From Bigelowiella natans CCMP2755 (Eukaryota; Cercozoa; Chlorarachniophyceae), in contig ADNK01001814.1 in the NCBI GenBank assembly GCA_000320545.1, forward strand, positions 1 through 64,000: DNA of 64,000 nucleotides. Reading direction: 5' to 3'. Within the stretch, counting starts at the first letter, position 1; the number at the start of each line of letters is the position of its first letter. Below, piece after piece: positions 24,642 through 34,880 of the stretch. The position numbers and the translations under genes were made by a program. The notes under the pieces are model-generated. The model saw nothing but the letters and a program-made list of their open reading frames with translations, made no database searches and was not told the origin of the DNA.

Positions 24642-26516
24642 TAGCATGCCAGTCGTTCCTTGTCTCCCCGAAGTAGTTTTGGATGGCATGAATATCGAGA
24701 ATTCAGGATGATTCTAATCATACGATGCGGCAAAACAAGAAATGATTCATCGGCATTTTCAAACTTCGTATAATTGAAAACACTAAGATGCAAAACACAT
24801 CGGAGAATTACACGCAACAGCAGCGCTGCTGCTTGTCCAGTAGTGATGATGATGATGATGATGGACATTATTTTATAACGCGTAAACTTCAGGGGGTGTA
24901 TATGCGGATATGGATTATGAGTGCATTCAAGGTCAATAGATGCAGCATAACTTGTGATGCAACGAACCTTTCTCCTGACCTGACCAACCAATAGCATGAA
25001 GGTTTGTTTCGGATCTCTCACGCTCACGGTCATTATTTTCAGATATATCCCGTGAGGATGGGGTTGGTTCGTTAAGCCACTCGGTGTTTATGAGGTTTGT
25101 CACCAGCACTCTGATGTTCTTCTTTTCCCCAAGATCCATGAATATTGATTTTGACATCACGAGAGTTTACAATGTAAGTATTCCGGGAGGGTTATTTATT
25201 CGATTTCCTTATGGTTTTTCCCTGAGCGAGAAAGAGATGTCCTCCATCACGTTTGTTCGGGTACTGGATTGTATTATAATGTCAGTGGCGCTCCAAACCC
25301 TATCGTGGATGGGAAGGCGCAAAACACTCTCATGGCGTCGACGAGAGGTGCGATGTTATCATCATCATCATCATCATGAATAATAATTACATTCCCCTCT
25401 TTTATCAGGGCATCCTTTTTGGGCCCACGTGCTCAGTGTCAGCGCAGAGCAAGTAATAGCATAGAAGGGCGGGAGGGAGGGGGGTGGGGGGGGGAGGGGA
25501 AGCTTCTGCCCACGATAATATTGCTGTGCTGCAATTGAAGCTGATGCCGTTGCTGCTAATCAGTGCGGACGTATGTACGAGCCGGAGTTTTTTATTCGCA
25601 TCTTCGTTACGCTCCGGCTGTGCACCTTAGCGTCCAGGTAAGATGTCTGTTTGAGAGTGGCAATGTTGGTAATGATGATTGATGGAGGGGTGACGATGGT
25701 CGCACCTCTCGGGGTGTGGAAGGGGCATGAGGAGGCAAAAACGTCAATAGAGTCGGGAATTGATTTGTCTGCTGAAGAACTTCGAGTGCCAAAACGCCAA
25801 CAGAATCGGGAATTGGTTTGTTTGCTCAACTCAGAGTGCGCAAGTTCTTCGGTTGGACGGGGATCTCGGTACTTTCCACAACAGGCCCGCGGATGCTCTC
25901 CCAAGCGTAAGAGACCCGAAAGAGGAGAGACAACGAGCGATACACCAGCTAGACGGAGACCAACTAGCGAACACCATTTTTACGATCGCATCCCCATCAT
26001 GACCGTTATTATCACATCTGAGCGAAGTTTTTGGCCTTACGTATGTGATGGCTATGAAAGGTACGAGAGGTTTCCAGTGGAACTTCGAAGCACGGTTCGT
26101 AATCTCCCCGCCACTGTTCTTCCCATGCCATGTTATGGGTTGCATGATGATACCACACGTTGCTCAGTATACGCGTGCTGGCTGCATCTTGCTAATGTTG
26201 TCGGCGTGCTTATTTCCAGGTAAGGCTACTCGAGGTGGAAGTCTTTAACGGCCAGATGGATAGGGGCGCTAAAGATGATACAGCGAGTGAAGAAGGGAGT
26301 GTTATTCAGGACCTCAGGTACACTGCACGCAGCTAGCATAAAAAGAACGAGCTCATCATATTACGTGTCATTAGAAGAATGTGCTGTTGGATTGTGACGT
26401 CTTCTTATGGGATAACCATACTTTCGATATACTCGCAGATTCGCCTGCGCCCAAAAATCAATTCATAGAAACTCAGCTGGATGGACCAAGAATAGTGCAT
26501 TTCCGTGCGTGCTATA
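23073..26516 (+). CDS. OCH1-like glycosyltransferase (GT32, DXD motif)
   Basis: Predicted type II Golgi/ER enzyme transferring a sugar from a nucleotide donor. The ATG at 23073 gives a short cytosolic tail and a signal anchor (CSIILISAYVAVISLLAAY). Exons 23073-23180, 23345-23407, 23467-23591, 23662-23704, 23773-23838, 24041-24092, 24221-24305, 24508-24566 and 24890-24931 join in phase with GT-AG ends. Family hallmarks in order are GVPKVIHQTWWSRK, WIHVLWDDDDVIELY, YPYGVQRSDMFRYLVLYIYG and GGVYADMDYEC, where DMD is the DXD metal/nucleotide-sugar motif. Later exons include GAPNPIVDGKAQNTLMASTR and GHPFWAHVLSVSAE (about 25278-25450), a part near 26070-26140, an acidic stretch (about 26220-26319) and a last exon ending with TAG at 26516. 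The region between 24932 and 25280 and the exons at 25.5-26.1 kb are not resolved. Several introns contain CA/TA/CT repeats. The acceptor sugar cannot be predicted. Confidence 0.85.
24358..24640. repeat. CT tract and CA-TA compound microsatellite in introns
   Basis: CT run at 24358-24397 and CA-then-TA run at about 24570-24639, in consecutive introns of the glycosyltransferase gene. A CA run at about 23994-24036 lies in the intron before. Confidence 0.95.
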
Positions 26517-26519
26517 GCA

Positions 26520-27890
26520 ACCTTTTACATTCGTTTCCCCCCTATCTCAATTCCTATTGATCTGTGTACATCATGCGCACACACCCCCCCCCCCCCCCCT
26601 CCCTTCTCTTTTTTATTTGGCCGTTTCCGCGAGAGGGAAATTGCATATGTTCTTTCTTTGAAGGGACACCGGCGACCACACTGTTCTTGGGAAACGTCTG
26701 CCCCATCGTCTTATTGCCATTCTTATCCTCGAGGTAGGTCGCCTAGACCTTTGAGTAGAGCCACCTGCATATACACATGAAGCCCCGTCCCTTTTCGCAC
26801 GTTTTCCCTGTAGATTCGGTGTAGACGCGAAGATAGTCAGGGTCGTGATTGCGTAGTGATGGTTATGTTGGTTCGATCAGGCCGCTGCGATGGTTTTGGT
26901 TGGGATCTGCTGCTTCTACTGCTTTCAGAGCGATATTCAAACGTTCTTCAGTGTTCACAGAGACAGAAAAGATCAATGACTGACACAGTGTCTCTACGGG
27001 CAAAGATAGCACACTGGTACGGCAGTGGATCGTCGTGCGCGCACACAAACTAGGATACGGCTCGTTCAATGCGGCGAAAAGTGGGGACGACGTGACCAAA
27101 CACGCTGCCAGCCTCTTGTGATCACACAATCACAGTTTGACATCTCTAGATCTTGTTGCCCGTGTGATGTTGTTGATCCTTTTCCACCATGTGTGTACGC
27201 GATGGTGTCTGATGCATCAACATTTACGTGTTTCTGGGCATCTAGTTTGACATCTAGCTGACAGCATCGCAGCTGTGTGCACCACAAACACGTCGTGCAA
27301 TGCAGCGCTAGCAACGCAATGCCATGTGGCACGCCCGTGTACATCGCTAGATCACATCAGTCGTTTGTGCACGTGCTTGCGTGCTGGCATTTGCACCTTG
27401 TCGTGTGCTGCGATGCTGCGACGCGGACGACGCAACAGGCGATACACGTGCACAACGAAAACGAGGTGCTCATTGGAATGCAAGTGGCTGCGATCAAATA
27501 ATGAATGGCAATTTTGTCACCACATCAAATGTTCAAATGTTGTCAGTCATCAGTCGTGATTGATTTGATTGACTCACAGCCCTTCTCAGTGAAGCTCTGT
27601 GAACACGTCCGCTGGCCTGCTAGCTCTTATAGGGACACATGTGTCCATGTGCGTACGTGACTCTTGCCAGCTTACGCCCAGCCCTCCCACGGGCCTGGTC
27701 TTGACACGGAATTTTCCTGGCGCGACACGCGGCGTTTTGGGGAAGTGACAACTCCTCACCTTGCTAGCTTGTCGCAGGTGCCTTGCGCGTGATCACCGTT
27801 TGAAACAGAATCCAGTGCGGGAAACGTACAAGGATGACTTTTGTTTTCCTTGTCCAAAGACGATGAGACTGTGGATTGATCATTGTCCTT
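26520..27890. other. Intergenic region grading into GTGCAC/TGCA-rich island
   Basis: No credible gene. A C tract occurs at 26585-26600. From about 26.9 kb the DNA becomes rich in GTGCAC, CACGTG and CTAGC words. Open frames here are Cys/His/Arg-rich with no splice logic and look fortuitous. Confidence 0.55.
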
Positions 27891-27893
27891 GTC

Positions 27894-28272
27894 CTGACTG
27901 AAGACCCTGAGCCCTGATGCACTTGTTGATCTCAGGAGTCACTTCAGTGCGACCCATCTCGGTTCCCTCGGGCTTGTTCAAGAAGTTTGCAAGCTCAGCA
28001 CCAACAAGAGTGGGCTTGACAAAACCACTTGGCTGGCGGTTTCCTGCCTCACGCTTCTTCTTGGCGGTGGCCTTCTGTGCAAGCTTGAGCTCACGGGTCC
28101 GTCGCTTTTCAAGAGCACGGAACTTGGACTTGAGCGAAGAAAACTGATAATAGTATATTATATATGTAGTGTATTGCATGTCTATCATACTGGGCACTTG
28201 CCTGCTGAAGCTTGGCAAGAAATTCGGTGAATTGGGGTTGACGAGCAACATCCTCCACCTTGCGTGACAAAG
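27894..28272 (-). pseudogene. SWIB/MDM2-type domain remnant
   Basis: The minus strand reads KKREAGNRQPSGFVKPT, then ELANFLNKPEGTEMGRTEV and PEINKCIRAQGLQ, a good match to the N-terminal two thirds of a SWIB domain (conserved FxKP, ELAxFL, GTEMxRTxVTxxIxxYI and LQ). SWIB domains occur in chromatin remodellers, chloroplast proteins and giant viruses. After LQ the frame runs into a stop within four codons (near 27896). A +1 shift near 27900 reopens a frame starting QDKDNDQ, so the last helix is lost or frameshifted. An upstream exon (about 28262-28205, EDVARQPQFTEFLAKLQQ) joins in phase 0 if a GCAAGT donor is used, giving a GC-AG intron that ends near 28147. No start codon is evident. A missed downstream exon is the alternative to decay. 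Confidence 0.65.
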
Positions 28273-28279
28273 ACAACCT

Positions 28280-29160
28280 TCAACAACCTTCACTTGGCAA
28301 CCAAGTCACCGGTGCTGGGGCGACACGTCTGTCCATCCCACCGGTGAATGGGAATGTGGTGAAGGGATGGGAGGAAAAGCCACCCTCGCAACCCAAAACT
28401 CCCCGCCCAACAGAAGCATTCGTTGCTAATGCAAATTGCGCAAAAACGGTAACGAAATTTCGGTGAATCGGTCAAAAGTGCTGTGTACTTCTAATTAATT
28501 TTTCTCGAAATAGGTAAAAATAGTATGAAAATGACTGGTCACATCATGTCGAAGTAGTGGACATAAGGAAGGGATTTGGTTTCGGAATTTGGTGCGTGCT
28601 AAATTCCTACAAGACCCCTTAAAATTTCCTGGTAAAATTTGGCCTACTTTAGCATCTCATCCGAAATATTATTTTAAAAAACTGGTTTAAGTCGGCAGTA
28701 AAATTGATTTTGCCTAAAAAAATGTCAAATTCCTGATTTCCAAATTAATTTTTTGGAAACCAGAAAAGGAAATTTTCACCTCCAAAGGTAGGAATTTGAC
28801 ACGGAATTCCGAAAGCAGACAGCAAGGCCGGCCAAAAAAGTGCGACACTATCCGACATCCGTCGAAAACCTGTCGATCATCGTGACCATTTTGACACCGA
28901 CCATTTTTGCAAAATTGGCTTTTGGGGGCGCAATTTTGGTAACGCAAAACATTGATTTGGAAAGGCTCTTTTTTTACCGTAATTTGAAATCAGTCAAGTC
29001 GCATCCCTACACTACGCGAGCGCTTCGTTAAGAACTACTTCTTAAATGATGTTGCACCGCTTCGAAGTCGCGACAGGACTCCCTCGAGCGTGCAAATAGC
29101 AATCAAACACCTCGCACAACGTGGCGGCCCCCAACAAATCGTTGTCATCTTTTATCTTTC
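28280..29160. other. Intergenic, no gene seen
   Basis: AT-rich, with many AAATTT, TTTTGG and GGAAATT words and no convincing coding sequence. The LRAT frame is open for about 120 bases upstream of its first ATG, so a missed upstream exon of that gene could end in this stretch. Confidence 0.45.
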
Positions 29161-29161
29161 G

Positions 29162-30548
29162 ATGCCACACGTCAAAGCAGCAATTGTTTCCGGGGGGGTG
29201 ATGGGAGACCCTGAGTGCAAGGCGTTTCTACAATTGTCCGAGGCAGACAAGTATTACAACAAAATCTCATCATTGAAGGCCGTCATCTACTTCGCACATG
29301 ACCGAGACAAAGATGAATGGGTCATCAAGAAGAAGTATGGACTCCCACGTAAGATCCGAATTCTGAATAAATTTTTCGAACGCGAGAAAGTTAAGTACGA
29401 CGTGCTCCGAGATGACGATGCTGAACTAGTGGACTCAAAAACCCAATGCTACTCACTACCGCTTCGCCCCGGAGATCAGATTTACAGACACAAAGCTTTT
29501 GGCACGAAATTGTTGCAACACCACGCAATCTATGTTGGAAAATACTGTTTGAACGACGGAAAACTTAACTATTTACAGCAAAATTCAAAGATGGTAGCCC
29601 AAGTAACTGGGTGGAGCAATGCCAAGAAAGGGGTAAAGGTGATCATCGAAACAGAGACCTTGGAGAGTTTTCTGAACGGATCTGACAGTTTCTATGTGCG
29701 TCGATACGAGAAAAGAACAAGGAGGAGGAATAGGAAAGAGACGGTCTTGGCGGCACTCTCGGAAGTTGGCAATTCATTTTGCTACACCGGAGTACGAAAC
29801 TGCGAATCGTTTGCGTTTTGGTGCATTATGGCGACTGAAAAAAGTTTCCAAGTGGAAAGCATGATGAAATTCCTCGGGAAAATCTCCCTGGAAACAGTGG
29901 AATCCAGGCTGTCTGACTCTGACAAGCTTCGGGTTGTGACAAACCTTGCAAAGGCTTCTTGTGTGACTGGTAAAGGGGGAAAGGCCATCTATGGAGGCGC
30001 GAAAATTATGAAAGGTTTGCGCACTAACTCCAAATCAATCCTAATATATTCTTCAACCTAATGATCGTATTTCTAATTCAGCATTGAAGGCAATAGGTGG
30101 CGGTGTGGGGGTCATGAAGGGCCTCGCCAACATTGCGAACATTGGTGGCCTAGCTGGATGCTTGGTTGCGGACCAGATTCTTGGAGACGGTGATCTGAAA
30201 CAGCAAGTCGCTGTTGAAGTTGGATCATTAGCGGGAACTCTAGCTGGAGGGCTAGCAACTTCTTCACTTGTACTTGGGGCTGCAGCAGAAGGGACAGTCG
30301 GAGCTGCTGCCATTACCAGTGGGCTGGCTAGTTTGGGCGGAAGCCTTGTCGGAGGAGTGCTTGTGTGCAGTGGCGTTGGGGCTGCTCTTGCAATTGGTGG
30401 GGCTGCGGTTGCAGTTGGGATAAAAGACGTGATGTTTGAAAACTGTGAAGATGTGTTTTATGAAGATTGTGATCTCATTGTTACTGTTCGCGAGAAAAAC
30501 GCCAATCGGCGTTCAACAGCGAAGGGATTCTACTTGTTGGCCATGTGA
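29162..30548 (+). CDS. LRAT/NlpC-P60-fold protein with glycine-zipper C-terminus
   Basis: The first in-frame ATG is at 29162. Exons 29162-30014 and 30082-30548, joined over a 67-nt GT-AG intron, give 439 residues. The middle part carries LRAT-type hallmarks: LRPGDQIYRHKAFGTK, HHAIYVGKYC (catalytic His candidate) and, about 85 residues later, RNCESFAFWC (catalytic Cys candidate in the NCExF context). In the LRAT/HRASLS family these residues make thioester acyl-transfer enzymes or phospholipases. The second exon is almost all Gly/Ala/Val/Leu with small-residue spacing (SLAGTLAGGLATSSLVLGAA, GLASLGGSLVGGVLVCSGVG, ALAIGGAAVAVGI), typical of a membrane-inserting glycine zipper, followed by an acidic Cys-containing tail and a basic end. 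The N-terminal 100 residues (VKAAIVSGGVMGDPECKAF) are unrecognised. No signal peptide. A broken copy of exon 2 lies downstream. Activity and membrane insertion are inference. Confidence 0.8.
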
Positions 30549-30725
30549 AAAAGAATCACTTTTGCAGAAGATCATTGCAGTGCATTCATTGCAGGTCACA
30601 TGCATTGGAGTGCATCAATGCAGTGGACAAGGTGTCACCTAGCTAGCTAGTCACTGAAGACTCATCTGGGATCTGTGATGGACAAAAGAATCGAATTTGA
30701 TTTTGGTGTTTTTGAATTTTGATCA

Positions 30726-30827
30726 TGGACATGTAATACCATATATATACTATATATGACATTACTGTGTCTATTGTGGACATACAATGCCATATATATA
30801 CTATATATGATATTACTGTGTCTATTA
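30726..30827. repeat. Two-copy tandem repeat of about 51 bp with palindromic core
   Basis: The unit GGACAT-TAATACCATATATA...CTATATATGACATTACTGTGTCTATT occurs twice head to tail, with only a few substitutions. Each unit contains a near-palindrome built on ATATATACTATATAT, which could form a hairpin. It lies about 180 bases after the LRAT stop. Confidence 0.8.
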
Positions 30828-31029
30828 TTTTGAAAGTGTGTCTAAATTCGACCCCGTGACATCACATGCTCAATGACATGCATTCTGTTGTGTTGTGTCT
30901 GTGGATGCATATGCACGAGCTGGAGCTTGGAGACTTGGTGCATGCAGCTACACGTGCACGCTAGCACGTGCCTCCATGTGTGTGCTGTGCATGTGCAAAA
31001 ACATCAATTGTTTCGCTGTCATCAGCTAG

Positions 31030-31468
31030 CCAGGGTTGCTTTCATTGCGAGTGGGCTGGCTAGTTTGGGTGGAAGCCTTGCCGGAGGAGTGCTTGTGCAC
31101 AGTGGCGTTGGGGTTGCTCTTGCATGCAATTGGTGGGACTGCGGTCGCACTTGGGAGAAAAGACATGATGTTTGAAATGATCATTGAAAACTGTGAAGAT
31201 GTGTTTTGCAAAGATTGTGATCTCATTGTTGCTGTTCGCGAGAAAAACGACAATCAACGTTCAACAGCGAAGGGATTCTGTTCATTGGCCGCACAAAAAA
31301 AGAATCACTTTTTCAGAAGATTGTTGCAGTGCGTTCATTGCAGGTCACGTGTGGACACACATTGGAGCACATGGATGCAGAGGACAAGGTGTCACCCAGT
31401 CACTGCTAGCACTGATGAAGACTCGCCCGCCAGATTCGGAACCCATGCTCGTGATGAACACAGGAGCA

Positions 31469-31507
<39 letters not shown>

Positions 31508-31660
31508 CAAACGTGCACACATGCACACATGCACACAGTGCACACACATGGAATTCCCTGTCTGCAAAACCTGGGATCCATGATGGACAAAAGAATCGAA
31601 TTTGGTTTTTTGAATTTTGAAAGTGTGTTCAAACATGATGGACATGCATCTGTTATGAAT
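31030..31660 (+). pseudogene. Broken duplicate of the LRAT-protein C-terminal exon and 3' flank
   Basis: About 600 bases repeat 30310-30750 at high identity, including GLASLGGSLAGGVLV, NCEDVF.KDCDLIV and the 3' flank (GGACAAAAGAATCGAATTTG). Compared with the parent, the copy has a 4-base insertion (TGCA) within the glycine-zipper codons, which breaks the frame, and a 12-base insertion after GATGTTTGAA. It also has extra sequence, including a CA tract, before the flank match resumes at about 31570. The LRAT catalytic part is not copied. It has no start and is not expected to encode a functional protein. Confidence 0.8.
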
Positions 31661-33555
31661 TCGATGCCGCAACATCACATGCACTGATGCACACAATGAC
31701 ATGCATTCTAGCATTCTCTGGTTCCGTTGTGTTGTGTTCACAGTTGCACGTGCGTGCAGCAGCTGGAGCTCAGAGACTTGGTGCACGCAGCAAGAGCACA
31801 CGTGCGTGTCACAACTTTGGCAAACGCGCGCGCATTTTCACAAAAAGTGAGTTTGCTCAGCAACCAGATGTGTCGGATGGAGCTGGGGCTGGGCGCAATC
31901 GAAACACGCAGTTGCGCTCTTCAAAGTGAACCAATCACGTGCGTTTTTTCTGACTGCGTTGGGGTCGCACAACTTTTCGATGAAAATTCACACCGCTAGA
32001 CCGTCTAGACCGTGATCGCTCGCTGGCTCGTTTCTCCTCCACACACGTTCGCTCATTGCAGCATTGCAGCACGAGCGCTTGTGTGCTCGCGCTGCTGAGT
32101 GAAATCGTTTCGAATCATGCAAGTGACACGTGGGAGCATCAAAAATGCAATGTCTAGATGTGCATCCACAAACCATCAATGCATGTGCATGTGTGCATGC
32201 CAATCACAGCTAGCGATGTGCACTGGCGTGCACAAGCTCTGACAAATCGCGCGCGCACTTTTTGGTCGCGCCAGCTAGCGCAGCGAATTTTTGTCCAATT
32301 TTGGATTTTTTTGCAAATTGAAAGCCGTCTTGAACACAGCTCCACGAGGGAGCCAGCCATTTTCATCAGAGTGCACTGCATGGAAAGTGCTCAACTTTGA
32401 AGTGAAACGACACAAGTTGTCATTTTGGCGCAATCCAGCAATTGTGCACCAAAAACAGTTGTTTCTGCTAGTCTGGGCGTTTTGATTTTTTTTTTGAAAC
32501 TTGAGAGAACTTTCTGATGTGTTCTGATGAAAGTGCTAGAGTGGTTGAAACTGTCCTTGAAGCTCAGATCATGACGGTTCGGAATCTGCACAAAAATCCG
32601 AAATTGGACAAAACTTCGCTGTGCTAGACCAAAGAGTGTGCGTCGATTTGGTCGATCAGCGCACCTTTTGCACTTTTTGAGTTGCGGCAGAGTCCGGCAT
32701 CTCCACAATTCCGTCAAACCTGAAACGAGGGGCATGGTCTCTCAATCTCTCAATTGAGAGCAATTTTTGCGCACGTGCCAGGGTGTGCTGAAATTCCACA
32801 ATGATGCAAAGCCAAAAGCTGGTGTGCGCACACCCTTGTGCAAGCTTGCAAAACTTGTGGCACAGCAAGTGCAATTGCACCAGCTGTTTCAGAAGTGGCA
32901 AGCACTTTTGCAATTGTTTGCGCCCGCTGGTGGGCGTTGAAAAGTGAGGTATAGTGATTTGTGTAGCAGTGCGCACGCACATGCAGCGCATCAAGTGGGA
33001 CAAACATTTGATGATTTTTTGGCTACGTATCGTACGCTAGTACGTGCGTGCATGCTAGCATGCACACATGCAACAATGCACTTACCAAGTGGAGTTCGTC
33101 ACATTTAATCATCCGTAGACCACAAGCAAGTGCCATTGCATTCACTCGGATTACAATTGACAACATTTTGCACATGCTTCATTAGGCGCGCATCACAGCT
33201 ACACACATGTGTCGCGTTGCCAATGTGCACAAGGCACAAGCTATGCTAGCAGCAATAATACTGCCAATCCAACATCTAGACATCATAACAAAGCTTGTTT
33301 GGACCACAATGAAAGCGCTGTGTAATTAATTAATTGATCTCACTACTGCACAATACAATCTAATTCTTGCTGCCATTGATGATGGCTGGTACCATGCATT
33401 TTCAAGAATTTGCACTATGAGTCCTATAAAAACGCCTGGATAGGACAAATCTATGATATTTTTTGCGGGACGTATCATTCAATCTTTTCCGACTCAATGA
33501 TAGATAAGAACACTGGAACTTTAACCTTAAATAGAATACAGTAAACATGTTCGAA

Positions 33556-34078
33556 TTATTTTGTATTTATACAAATGCTAATAGCTAATGCTATACCTTC
33601 CTCCATCGCATTTTCTGAGTTCGCCGCAATAGATGATGATGCAGATCCAAAGAGAGATGTGAATCTTCCTTGGGTTAGTGTCACCATGCGATTGAAATGC
33701 TTCAAGTCTGAGAAAGTAAATAAGATAAATCATAAGTTAGGAGTGTGAATGTCTTCACATTGAACATATGCATGATCCTTTCTAAACTAGAAAAACGATA
33801 TTACTGAAGTTTTCGCCGAAGGGGACGGATTTTGATTCTTCGATTGAAGGTTGGGAGTCAGCGTTGTTTCTTATGGTTCCAAATACTTCCACGAATCGTG
33901 TGTTGTAGTTGTTAACATTGGGCTTCAGTACTTTTATCTGGGCGGACGACGACTCAATAATCGCCTCTTCCTCGTCAAAGGATACCACCTTGCCAACCAA
34001 GCGAACATCCTTACCAGCCTCTAACTCTTTGACCTTCTCGAAAGGAGTCCACATCATTAATTTGCTACTGCTCGCCAT
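33556..34078 (-). CDS. RPA3: Replication protein A 14 kDa subunit-like (RPA3)
   Basis: Two exons (34078-33805 and 33707-33556) join in phase over a 97-nt GT-AG intron to give 141 residues from a good ATG. The sequence has the single OB-fold of RPA14: VRLVGKVVSF, then EAIIESSSAQIKVLKP for the sheet, RFVEVFGTIRNN for the conserved EVxGxV strand, and SVPFGENF near the usual helix start. RPA3 is the small subunit of the ssDNA-binding RPA heterotrimer used in replication and repair; its C-terminal helix makes the trimer core. Here the C-terminal part (LKHFNRMVTLTQGRF) could serve that role, but the Ser/Ala-rich end is longer than usual. The exact end is uncertain because a GTATAG donor near 33590 could lead to another exon. 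Assignment rests on motif pattern. Confidence 0.75.
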
Positions 34079-34084
34079 TTTCTT

Positions 34085-34880
34085 GAGTTGTGGAAGGAGC
34101 GCGGAATTTTGTTCGGCAAAGTAAATGAAACAGAGGAGAGTTTTACCCTAAGACATCCTTAGAGGATAAAACTTTTAAAAAAATCGGGGTTCTTTAGAGG
34201 AATGCCTTGGCGCCAAAAAAAATCCGAAATATTCTTGCAAGAGTTAGGAGAAGACATGCATATCATTTACCTTCTTGCGGCAATCCTTTTTTGCAGAAGT
34301 TAGCAGAAGATATGCACATCGTTTATTTCCTTCCGACAACCTTTTTGCAGGAGATAGGCGAAGATGTGCACTAGATCTACTATGCTGAGACAGGGGAGGC
34401 ATCAGGTCGCAGGAGCTTATCTGAATTGAATGAAAATGTTAAAATAGCTTTTGTCGTCTCGTATAATTCGCGGTCATCCATCCCCAGTTGGGAAGTGTAT
34501 TTTGACATCGGATAAACAAATAGTATTTTTTCTATGCGACATCAAAACTAAGGTCTTTTTGCAAAAATTGGCTTAATTGGTTTGGCACTGGCAACACGAG
34601 CTTATCCCCAAACAGATTCGTCCCCCCCTTCGGGACTTCCATTTGCCTGGTTGAATGATACAGGGAAAGGATGAGGGAGATGGGTTTTAGTTTTGTTATC
34701 ATTTTACAGCGGGCTGTAGCAAAATCATTTTGCGCATTTGCAATTTCGTTCGACTGAAACGTACAGTACAAAGAGTATGAACGAGTAATGATTGATTATT
34801 GAGCTGGGTAAAATTGCACCCTCCTCCTTCCCAGCTTAAATTGTCTTTGGCAAACGCAGATATTCTTTGTGATTTACCAG
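34085..34880. other. Intergenic or 5' region between RPA3 and the TBC gene
   Basis: The two genes are head to head. Three similar segments of about 60-70 nt (GCAGAAGTTAGCAGAAGA..., with TTTTTGCAGGAGATAGGCGAAGA and TTGCAAGAGTTAGGAGAAGA) recur at about 34235-34370, a short degenerate repeat array. The first exon of the TBC gene is probably here, but I could not place it. Confidence 0.4.

Larger units (their letters stand above)
30550..33350. other. Long TGCA/GTGCAC/GCTAGC-rich island
   Basis: Apart from the broken LRAT-tail copy (31030-31660) and a CA tract near 31470-31501, I see no gene in these 2.8 kb. Words such as GTGCAC, TGCATGC, CACGTG and GCGCGCA are very frequent. Open frames are short and rich in Cys, His, Arg and Thr in all registers, as expected from this word bias rather than from proteins. 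Confidence 0.55.

Noticed and set aside
27275-27563. Cys/His/Arg-rich frames that could pass for zinc fingers
   Set aside because: Spacing of Cys and His is irregular, and all three frames show the same richness because the DNA is full of TGCA and CGTGC words.
31406-31801. Frames with Thr-His/Val-Cys repeats and Cys-rich ends near the LRAT duplicate
   Set aside because: They result from a CA tract and word-biased DNA around a broken gene copy.
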